Shown one piece after another: positions 1-5,336 of a stretch of DNA of 7,678 nt. How positions within the stretch are numbered: the first letter of the stretch is position 1; each line of letters opens with the position of its first letter. A program made the translations under genes and the position numbers. The notes under the pieces were generated by a model. That model worked only from the letters and a program-made list of their open reading frames with translations. It was not told the origin of the DNA and did no database searches. Origin of the DNA: Rickettsiales bacterium (GTDB lineage Bacteria; Pseudomonadota; Alphaproteobacteria; Rickettsiales; UBA1997); contig JAITAR010000095.1 in the NCBI GenBank assembly GCA_031284025.1, positions 1-7,678 on the forward strand, read 5' to 3'.

Positions 1-1
1 C

Positions 2-1315
2 ATGTTAAATAACGGCAAAAATGAAATCCTAAATTTTCTTAGAAATGTATTTTCACTATTATTATATTCTGTACTAGTTTTTACCATAATCATAGAAATA
101 TTTATGCCATTGGTGGTAAAACTGATGGCATCGGGTTTCACAGAAGATAGAGAAAAATACATATTAGCGGTCGAACTATCAAGGATAACTTTTCCCTACC
201 TGATCCTGATAGCTATGGTGAGTTTTATGTCCGGCATTCTCCATTCCCATGGTAAGTTTTTAGCCGTATCTCTGAATCCCCTACTGTTGAATTTAGTATT
301 TATAGTGCTGTCGATAACTTCACATGTATTCGGTGGCGATATTATTCGCATCCTGTCCTATGGAGTAATTATAGGAGGTTTTTTGCAACTCATAGTTATG
401 TCCATAGAGGTGATGAAAGAAGGTATATTACTATTCCCTCTGTGGGTAAAGATAGACCAAATGACAAAGAAATTTATTTCAAATTTCTTTTCTGCCATAG
501 TAGCCTCCGGAATAGATCAGATAAATGCCATAGTGGATTCCATAATGGCTTCTAGGATGGTGGGTGCCGTATCGCATCTGTACTACGCCGAAAGACTAGT
601 TCAGCTACCCCTTTCTCTCATAGGAACAGCCATAGGTACTAGTATATTACCCCTGCTGTCAAAAAAAATAGAGCAGAATGACGATGAAAGATTCAAAATC
701 CAGGAAAACGCTCTGCTTGTGACTATGATTTTTAGCCTACCCTGTACAGTTTATCTGTATAAATTATCCCAAAGCTTTGTGCCACTCCTCTTTGAAAACG
801 GTAAATTCACCAGCTCATCATCCATGGCAGTTGCCAGCGGTGTAAAAATCTATGCCCTCGCTTTACCAATTTTTATGGCATCAAAAATACTTCAGAGTAT
901 ATTTTTTTCCAATGGCGACACAAAAACTCCAGTTGTTGCTGCCCTAGTTTCTCTACTGTCAAATATACTGCTGAATATTCTTCTAGTCAGATACTTTGGC
1001 TACCTAGGTATTGTAATTTCTTCGGTAATATCGGGTTATTTGGATTTTCTCACCATGCTAGTTCTTCTCATTATAAAAAATAGACTAATTTTATCTGGTC
1101 AATTCCTATTAAAAGTAGTAAAAATACTGTATTCACTAGCATTTCTATGGCTAACGCTAGTCCTTGTCGATAGACTAATTCTGCCAGGACAAAATAAACT
1201 TAGTCAATTTATCAGGCTTGCGATATTAGGATCAACGTCGGGACTAGTCTATCTCATAGTTTCCAGTCTAACGGGAGTTATAGACATCAAAGGTCGTGTT
1301 AGATTTAATAGCTAA
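2..1315 (+). CDS. murJ: MurJ, lipid II flippase (5'-truncated by window edge)
   Basis: MurJ (MviN) is an inner-membrane MOP-superfamily transporter that flips lipid II to the periplasm for peptidoglycan synthesis. The frame is open from the first full codon and gives 437 residues, whereas the family usually has about 500-550. The visible start already reads like the middle of the family, so the first ATG at base 2 is probably internal and roughly 80 N-terminal residues (the first two membrane helices) lie outside the window. Recognisable MurJ stretches are FPYLILIAMVSFMSGILHSH near residues 65-84, GAVSHLYYAERLVQLPLSL near 188-206 followed by an ILPLLSK segment, and SNGDTKTPV near 303-311. Hydrophobic helices continue to the C-terminus. 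The stop lies 20 bases inside the next gene, which suggests translational coupling. There are no internal stops or frameshifts. Confidence 0.93.
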   Translation: MLNNGKNEILNFLRNVFSLLLYSVLVFTIIIEIFMPLVVKLMASGFTEDREKYILAVELSRITFPYLILIAMVSFMSGILHSHGKFLAVSLNPLLLNLVFIVLSITSHVFGGDIIRILSYGVIIGGFLQLIVMSIEVMKEGILLFPLWVKIDQMTKKFISNFFSAIVASGIDQINAIVDSIMASRMVGAVSHLYYAERLVQLPLSLIGTAIGTSILPLLSKKIEQNDDERFKIQENALLVTMIFSLPCTVYLYKLSQSFVPLLFENGKFTSSSSMAVASGVKIYALALPIFMASKILQSIFFSNGDTKTPVVAALVSLLSNILLNILLVRYFGYLGIVISSVISGYLDFLTMLVLLIIKNRLILSGQFLLKVVKILYSLAFLWLTLVLVDRLILPGQNKLSQFIRLAILGSTSGLVYLIVSSLTGVIDIKGRVRFNS

Positions 1316-2267
1316 ATTGGTTAGCATACCGAGTTTTACTGGCAATTTTGAAGCCATGGACGCCTGCTTTAGTCTTTGTAGAGATTTTCTAGGTGGTAGT
1401 GCCGGGATTTACGAAGAGGAGATTGTCCACAGAGGGTACAAATCTGTAATTTTTTCTAATTCAAATAGTCCATCTCTAAAATTTGATGTCATTAGCCCCT
1501 GCCATATGGATGTAGTCCCTATAGATAATTACAAATTGGCCGTGAGCGGTGACGGTGGAAAAATATTCGGCCGTGGAGTTTTCGATATGAAAAGTTTCAT
1601 CGTAAGTAGTCTAGTCAACCTTAGAGATATGGGAAATAAAAATTTAGGAATTAGCTACGGTGTTGTCATAACCTCAGATGAAGAAACTGGAGGAGAAAAT
1701 GGCATTGGATATCTAGTAAATACTTTGGCGTTAGAGACAAGCCTGGTTTTAGACTGTGACAGTGGCGGATGCCTGGAAAATATAGCCCGAGAAAATCTCG
1801 GTGCCACTACGATAAAATTATATGGGAATAAAAATGATATGGCCGAAACTATCATGCGTCTGAGAATTAAATTTTCTGGCTATCACTGCGAAAACTATGG
1901 AGACGAGGTCGATATTAATTTTGGCAGGGGAGATATCTGCCAAAATCTAAAGGAATGTATGATAGGAGATACCGAATTCAAAATACTAATGTTAAATGAC
2001 TATATAGCATATGATATTGATAACAAATTTCACAGACTGTACAAAAAAATTATGGAGGATAGTGCTGTGAAAGCAAATTACGTAACAACCAGAGGCACAA
2101 GCGATTCTAGATATTTTTCAGCCAAGAAAATTACTGTAATTAGTCACCAGGCCAGTGGTGGTGGCAGCCATGGAGAATCAGAGTGGTTGGACTTGGATTC
2201 CCTGTTTATTTTTAATGGAGTACAAAAGAAGTTCCTGTCGCTCGCTGCGGAATTAGTTAACAGCTAG
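1296..2267 (+). CDS. M20-family metallopeptidase (ArgE/DapE/CPG2-like), shortened lid domain
   Basis: This is a predicted di-zinc amidohydrolase of 323 residues that would cleave an N-acyl or peptide bond. All metal-site motifs are visible: CHMDVVP (H70, D72), GRGVFDMK with bridging D97, SDEETGG with E129 and E130, LDCDSG with D153 or D155, the GTSDSR segment at 267-272, and SHGESEW with H292. The protein is short for the family (typically 375-420). The shortfall is in the lid/dimerisation domain, where the usual G-x-x-x-H-S/A-x-x-P-x-x-G-x-N-A-I block is reduced to a stretch around GNKNDMAETIMRL with no histidine. The GTG start at 1296 overlaps murJ, and only a weak AAAGG sits just upstream, so coupling to murJ translation is likely. 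DapE (supplying meso-diaminopimelate) would fit the murJ neighbour, but the sequence does not separate DapE from ArgE or a dipeptidase, so no symbol is given. Confidence 0.85.
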   Translation: MLDLIAKLVSIPSFTGNFEAMDACFSLCRDFLGGSAGIYEEEIVHRGYKSVIFSNSNSPSLKFDVISPCHMDVVPIDNYKLAVSGDGGKIFGRGVFDMKSFIVSSLVNLRDMGNKNLGISYGVVITSDEETGGENGIGYLVNTLALETSLVLDCDSGGCLENIARENLGATTIKLYGNKNDMAETIMRLRIKFSGYHCENYGDEVDINFGRGDICQNLKECMIGDTEFKILMLNDYIAYDIDNKFHRLYKKIMEDSAVKANYVTTRGTSDSRYFSAKKITVISHQASGGGSHGESEWLDLDSLFIFNGVQKKFLSLAAELVNS

Positions 2268-2279
2268 AGTAAATTATCC

Positions 2280-2373
2280 AGATAGAATAAGAAATTGCTG
2301 ATGTCCAGAGATTATTATTCGCTGTCTTCACCGCAGTGTGCAGTGCAGTTTTCAGCCTTGGACTATTCTATCT
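2280..2373. repeat. Long imperfect inverted repeat between convergent genes
   Basis: A perfect 10-base inverted repeat, AGATAGAATA (2280-2289) against TATTCTATCT (2364-2373), encloses about 74 bases. Further pairing is possible inside, either GTCCA (2303-2307) with TGGAC (2359-2363) or GCTGA (2297-2301) with TCAGC (2352-2356). These two inner pairings are mutually exclusive if nested. The right arm contains the stop codon of the minus-strand deaminase gene. There is no T-tract typical of an intrinsic terminator. It may act as a bidirectional transcript end, be a palindromic mobile element of the kind known in Rickettsia, or be an RNA structure. Only the base pairing is seen; the role is inference. 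Confidence 0.5.
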
Positions 2374-2823
2374 AATTTGATTTAAAAAGCCTTTTCCATC
2401 GATGCTTCTAAAGGTAATTTTATTTGCTTTCACAAGAATTTCCGTGACTTTCGTGTTAGTGTCATCCATCAATTTACCTTTCGTATCAAAACTGCCATAG
2501 ACAATTTCTGATACTCCTGCCTGTATCAAATTTCTCAGACAATTAGGACAGGGAGCGTGGGTCACATAAATTCTACAGCCCTCTATTGATCTTTTGGCTG
2601 CTATCAGTGCGTTCATTTCGGCATGGACTATAAGCATATATTTTTGGGGCCTTTCAAAGGTCATTAGCTTTCTATCACAGTCAGTGATGAAATCATTGTA
2701 GCCGAAAGACACGGATTCATATTTTTCTGTAACGATAACGCAGCCCACTTTGGTGGAGGGATCACTTGACCCCTTTGAAACTGCTTCCGCCACCTCCATT
2801 AGATAATTATCTCTATTATACAT
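2368..2823 (-). CDS. dCMP/CMP deaminase family protein (zinc-dependent)
   Basis: This is a deoxycytidylate deaminase-type enzyme of 151 residues, predicted to convert dCMP to dUMP for dTTP synthesis. The zinc and catalytic signature is intact: VHAEMNAL with zinc ligand H67 and proton-shuttling E69, then PCPNC with zinc ligands C92 and C95. The N-terminal DPSTKVGCVIV (21-31) and the ERPQKY stretch just before the HAE motif are typical of the COG2131 dCMP deaminase group rather than the tRNA adenosine deaminase TadA. The length suits a compact dCMP deaminase. The gene is alone on its strand and converges on the M20 gene; its TAG stop lies in the right arm of an inverted repeat. No strong Shine-Dalgarno is seen before the ATG. 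A promoter-like pair and a palindrome lie upstream. Activity on free cytosine or on a modified nucleotide cannot be excluded. Confidence 0.88.
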   Translation of the reverse strand: MYNRDNYLMEVAEAVSKGSSDPSTKVGCVIVTEKYESVSFGYNDFITDCDRKLMTFERPQKYMLIVHAEMNALIAAKRSIEGCRIYVTHAPCPNCLRNLIQAGVSEIVYGSFDTKGKLMDDTNTKVTEILVKANKITFRSIDGKGFLNQIR

Positions 2824-2855
2824 AATACATTACATAAAAAAATTATATTTTGTCA

Positions 2856-2883
2856 AATATACAGTATATTATTTAAAAATCAA
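2856..2883 (-). promoter_or_regulatory. Possible promoter of the deaminase gene, overlapping a 15-base palindrome
   Basis: Read on the minus strand, TTGATT (2883-2878), a 16-base spacer and TATATT (2861-2856) resemble -35 and -10 boxes, leaving a leader of roughly 25 bases before the ATG at 2823. The -10 box lies in a perfect odd palindrome, AATATAC-A-GTATATT (2856-2870), which could be a repressor operator. The region is very AT-rich, so chance matches are easy and the call is tentative. Confidence 0.3.
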
Positions 2884-2984
2884 TTGCTTTGTTCAGAGCA
2901 AATGAAATTTTTAGCTGTTATTCTAACTTGAATATGCTAAGGTTCAATAGCAGGCTAGAGACTGAAAACTCTGCCCATTATTTC

Positions 2985-3012
2985 TTGACATACTATTTTT
3001 TTAGTTTATCTT
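2985..3012 (+). promoter_or_regulatory. Promoter-like boxes just outside the IS left end
   Basis: A perfect TTGACA (2985-2990) is followed after 16 bases by TATCTT (3007-3012), directly before the presumed left terminus of the IS1-like element. It could drive the transposase remnant and read through toward rpsU, or be a host promoter cut off from its gene by the insertion. The rest of 2884-2984 holds no open frame of note, only short hairpins such as TGCTA (2935-2939) with TAGCA (2948-2952). Confidence 0.35.
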
Positions 3013-3015
3013 TCC

Positions 3016-3527
3016 AGTGCTGTCAATTTCACTGAATTAATGTTTAAAAAAACAAAAGAAAGCTGTATATGCAGATGCTGCGATTCGACTGATACAGTAT
3101 GCAATGGTAGAAAATATAATAAACAGAGATATCTCTGTAAAAGCTGTGGCAGATCATTCAGCGAAAGTGATACTAGGATAAAAAGAGATCCAAAGGAGAG
3201 GGAGCTATGTCTACTACTTTATAGTTACAACATGTCTATGAGATCCATTCAGAATACTCTGAATAAATTCTATGACACAAACATATCTTTTAATCTCGTA
3301 GATACATGGATTAAGTCTTTTTTTAAATTGCTATCATATGATCTGGACAGAAATAGAAAGGGGAAAAAACCAAAAACCGTAAAGATATTAGAACTGTATG
3401 AACTACACTCCTATTTCTGCAACATTAAAAAAAACAGAGAGAACAGGTCAAAATATGGATTGCTGTTGATAGAAGAGGAAATAAAGTTGTTGCGTTTGAA
3501 ATAAATGTGGACAGCAACAAAACTTAA
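3016..3527 (+). mobile_element. Remnant of an IS1-family insertion sequence (left end retained, right end lost)
   Basis: The bases at 3018-3038, beginning TGCTGTCAATTTCACTGA, closely resemble the left inverted repeat of IS1 as I remember it (TGCTGCCAACTTACTGATTT), and the transposase starts right after, as in IS1. No convincing reverse-complement partner is found downstream. The nearest is a weak GACAGCA at 3511-3517, which lies within apparent transposase coding sequence. The element therefore looks 3'-truncated. No clear target-site duplication can be defined. Confidence 0.6.
3040..3527 (+). pseudogene. IS1-family transposase, degenerate and frameshifted
   Basis: The first open frame runs from ATG 3040 to a stop at 3502-3504 (154 codons). 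It starts with an InsA-like zinc ribbon, C11-x2-C14 ... C33-x2-C36, with the typical KQRYLCKSCGRSF, then a helix-turn-helix region, then the beginning of the InsB catalytic domain at LELYELHSYF. The family has LELDELHSYF there, so the first DDE aspartate is replaced by Y120, a single G-to-T change at base 3397. Near 3466-3470 homology jumps to another frame, where DRRGNKVVAFEINVDSNK continues the IS1 domain until TAA at 3525-3527, implying loss of one base. The remaining InsB part, with the second aspartate and the glutamate, is absent. An A8 run at about 3427-3434 recalls the IS1 slippery site, but the open frame passes through it without shifting. The element cannot encode an active transposase. 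Confidence 0.8.
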
Positions 3528-3665
3528 ACAGTAGACAAGGCAGGGTATGCCCGGTGAAATACTCCGGGCAGGTCTTAAAAGTAGATTTGTAGGCTCAACA
3601 GAGGAGCAAAGAGTCAGAGCAAATTATTTTTGAAGGACTGGAAGATACGGTTTATGCCGTACCAC

Positions 3666-3696
3666 TTGATCTATTAAAAACACTAGCTAGTATAGT
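3666..3696 (+). promoter_or_regulatory. Possible rpsU promoter
   Basis: TTGATC (3666-3671) and TATAGT (3691-3696) are separated by 19 bases, slightly long for a vegetative promoter. Transcription would begin near 3703 and give a short leader of about 30 bases before rpsU. CTAGCTAG, a perfect 8-base palindrome, lies in the spacer just before the -10 box. Tentative because of the spacing. Confidence 0.35.
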
Positions 3697-3717
3697 TGTA
3701 GGTTTAGGTAATCTTCT

Positions 3718-3725
3718 GAAGGTGG
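3718..3725 (+). promoter_or_regulatory. Ribosome binding site that bears on the rpsU start
   Basis: GAAGGTGG is the only Shine-Dalgarno-like sequence before rpsU. It is 9 bases from ATA at 3735 and 15 bases from CTG at 3741. The spacing favours ATA, whereas alignment to alphaproteobacterial bS21, which often begins MQVLV, favours CTG. Confidence 0.4.
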
Positions 3726-3734
3726 TAAGTAGCG

Positions 3735-3923
3735 ATAGTACTGCAAGTTTTAGTTGGTGATCAGAAAAGACTGGGAGTTGCACTGAAAGTTTTTAAGAAG
3801 AAGGTACAGAGAGAGGGGATAGTTAGAGAGGGGAAAAGAAGGGCTGAGTTTGAGAAACCGTCTGAAAAGATCAAAAGAAAAATAAAAGAAAGCATATCAC
3901 GCATGAAGCGAAAGCGAAGATGA
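3735..3923 (+). CDS. rpsU: 30S ribosomal protein bS21, non-canonical start codon
   Basis: bS21 is a small basic protein of the 30S subunit platform, near the anti-Shine-Dalgarno end of 16S rRNA, and helps initiation on natural mRNAs. The reading frame gives about 62 residues (the family usually has 65-75). It contains QVLVGDQ (4-10), VALKVFKKKVQREGI (15-29) and FEKPSEKIKRK (39-49), matching the alphaproteobacterial pattern QVLVRDN...ALK.LKKK.QREG...R......YEKPSE. The C-terminus is strongly basic. The in-frame stop TAA at 3726-3728 is followed by GTA GCG ATA GTA CTG CAA; no ATG, GTG or TTG precedes the conserved region, and the first in-frame ATG is at 3903. The start is therefore ATA at 3735 (better ribosome-site spacing) or CTG at 3741 (better family alignment), unless the gene is damaged. 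It lies 39 bases upstream of rsmE, an apt ribosome-related partner. The body of the protein is otherwise intact. Confidence 0.85.
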   Translation: MVLQVLVGDQKRLGVALKVFKKKVQREGIVREGKRRAEFEKPSEKIKRKIKESISRMKRKRR

Positions 3924-3962
3924 GTTTTCTATTTTAGTCATAAATATCTCTAGGAGCAGCCT

Positions 3963-4676
3963 GTGGCCATAGTTAGTATTTTTACGAGAAAAGAGTTGGC
4001 TGTGGGCGGCTCCGTTGCACTGGACAGAGTCCGCTATTTGATTAATGTGATGCGTCGTGGTCTGGGTGACAGGATACGTCTTGTTAATGGTAGTGGAAAG
4101 GAATTTATCGGCACAATCACAAAGATAACAAAACATCTAGTGGAGGTGACCTCTATAGAGTGCAGCAGAGAAGATAGAGCCAATAGTTTTCTGGGACTAA
4201 TATTTCCTCCCATAGGTAAACTAGAAGCATTAGTAAAGATGGCCACAGAGTTAGGAGTAACCAGCTTTCTACCTTTCAGAGGACAACATGGACAGGTGAA
4301 ATATAATCGCAGTAGAATCGAAAAAAATGTGATTGAAGCAGTAGAGCAGTCGGAAAGGTTAGATTTTCCGGAAATAGGCGATGAACGGAGTTTGGTCGGT
4401 GTATTAGAGGAAATCGACCCATCGAATGATGTAGTTCTGCTGTGTAGAGAGAGAAGTGAGCCAAATTCAGGATTTTTTTCTCTGGAAGATAGCATCAGAA
4501 ACAAAAAAACATATGCCCTGGTTGGTCCCGAAGGTGGGTTTAGCGGAGACGAAATAAAACTTCTGAAAAATTACCCATTTGTTATTTCTCTATCTCTAGG
4601 AAAAAACATACTGAGAACTGAAACGGCTTCTGCCAGCATAATCAGCATAATAAACTACTGTCGTCGATTCCAATAA
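3963..4676 (+). CDS. rsmE: RsmE, 16S rRNA (uracil1498-N3)-methyltransferase
   Basis: RsmE methylates N3 of U1498 of 16S rRNA in assembled 30S subunits using S-adenosylmethionine. The 237-residue product has the normal family length and layout. There is an N-terminal PUA-like RNA-binding part with RYLINVMRRGLGDRI (24-38), then a SPOUT methyltransferase fold with KMATELGV (92-99), EAVEQSER (125-132), LVGPEGGFS (186-194) and SLGKNILRTETA (211-222). The last two form the knotted cofactor site. The start is GTG at 3963, with AGGAG at 3952-3956 and 6-base spacing, which is the best in this window. It follows rpsU in the same direction and probably shares its transcript. It ends 5 bases from the end of the convergent NUDIX gene with no obvious terminator hairpin. 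Confidence 0.95.
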   Translation: MAIVSIFTRKELAVGGSVALDRVRYLINVMRRGLGDRIRLVNGSGKEFIGTITKITKHLVEVTSIECSREDRANSFLGLIFPPIGKLEALVKMATELGVTSFLPFRGQHGQVKYNRSRIEKNVIEAVEQSERLDFPEIGDERSLVGVLEEIDPSNDVVLLCRERSEPNSGFFSLEDSIRNKKTYALVGPEGGFSGDEIKLLKNYPFVISLSLGKNILRTETASASIISIINYCRRFQ

Positions 4677-4681
4677 TCTAA

Positions 4682-5137
4682 TTAATAATGTATGTATTCA
4701 CTGTAGATAACTCCTCCGAGAGCGTTTCCGAGGCTGTATTTTACATAATCTATAGTATTTTCCGGCAGTTGTTCCAGAGGGTAAAAATTTAGCTCGTCAC
4801 ACTTCTCAGGCTCGTTATTATTCAGTTCTCCTCTAAACTCATCAATGATAAAAAAACAATCTAGATAGTTATTATTTTGAGGAGTTAATCTGAATCTAAA
4901 CAGAACTGTTCCCAGATGCATTCTTACTATGTCTATGTTTGCCTCCTCCTTTGCCTCCCTAATCATAGCTTCGGCCAGAGTTTCATCCGCTTCCAGATGG
5001 CCACTAACAAAGCTATAGCTTCCGTCAAAGAAGCCGCTGCCCTTTCTCAGAGAAAGTAAAATCTTTTTCTCCCTTATTATTATGGCGTAGACAGCCACAT
5101 TAATTTTGTATCTTTCTTTCTTAAAAACTGGCTCCAT
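4682..5137 (-). CDS. NUDIX hydrolase
   Basis: This predicted pyrophosphohydrolase of nucleoside diphosphates linked to another moiety has 151 residues. The Nudix box GX5EX7REUXEEXGU spans residues 46-68: G46, E52, R60, E61, E64 and E65 are present, and the usual late glycine is N67, which many active members tolerate. The preceding GSGFFDGSYSFVSGHLE pattern resembles the MutT-like subgroup with an R-x-G-x-G-x-x-D-G-x-W/Y motif, often acting on (d)NTPs. The substrate cannot be told from sequence. The start ATG at 5137 is well supported: AGGGA at 5148-5144 has 6-base spacing and an in-frame TAG lies just upstream. It converges on rsmE. The roughly 200 bases upstream (5138-5336) contain no convincing gene or terminator, so it may have its own promoter. 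Confidence 0.92.
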   Translation of the reverse strand: MEPVFKKERYKINVAVYAIIIREKKILLSLRKGSGFFDGSYSFVSGHLEADETLAEAMIREAKEEANIDIVRMHLGTVLFRFRLTPQNNNYLDCFFIIDEFRGELNNNEPEKCDELNFYPLEQLPENTIDYVKYSLGNALGGVIYSEYIHY

Positions 5138-5336
5138 CTCTGTTCCCTACTCTATTATTCTCGTTCATAACCTTTTCTAAAATTATTTTCTGAGTCTTCT
5201 TCCAGATGACACTACAACAGTTCAATCTGCCATTCTAAACTTCTTCACGTCACTGTATTTTGAATCTAATCTATTACCACACCCCCTCAGATACAACACA
5301 AATTGGCAAATGGAATAAAAACAAATTTTTTAGATA

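Larger units (their letters stand above)
3528..3734. other. Region between IS remnant and rpsU: frame scraps and two small hairpins
   Basis: No intact gene is seen. Two perfect small inverted repeats occur: TGCCCGG (3548-3554) with CCGGGCA (3564-3570), loop of nine, and TACGG with CCGTA around 3646-3661, loop of six. Neither is followed by a T-run, so they are not convincing terminators. A 28-codon frame from ATG 3547 to TGA 3631-3633 has AAGG/CAGGG upstream. A second open stretch, 3593-3757 in another frame, has no start codon but a protein-like composition with VYAVPLDLLKTLASIVVGL. Joined at the T5 run 3627-3631 they would give one frame of about 70 codons. I do not recognise the product. 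Confidence 0.4.

Noticed and set aside
1655..1855. 66-codon minus-strand frame
   Set aside because: It is antisense within the M20 gene, whose metal-binding motifs are in the opposite strand frame.
2839..2855. TTGACA next to TATAAT on the minus strand upstream of the deaminase gene
   Set aside because: The two boxes are only three bases apart, so they cannot be the -35 and -10 of one promoter.
3497..3518. GACAGCA as the right inverted repeat of the IS
   Set aside because: It matches the left end over only about seven contiguous bases and lies in sequence still readable as IS1 transposase.
3528..3660. Structured RNA or tRNA in the gap before rpsU
   Set aside because: Hairpins are present, but there is no T-loop signature, no cloverleaf, and nothing matching RNase P, tmRNA, 6S or SRP RNA.
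3897..4136. 79-codon minus-strand frame
   Set aside because: It overlaps the end of rpsU and the start of rsmE antisense; its cysteines do not form a recognisable zinc site.
4276..4464. 62-codon minus-strand frame
   Set aside because: It is antisense within rsmE over the conserved EAVEQSER region; a shadow frame.
4034..4504. 156-codon minus-strand frame
   Set aside because: It is antisense to rsmE, serine- and proline-rich as expected of a shadow frame, and shows no domain motif.
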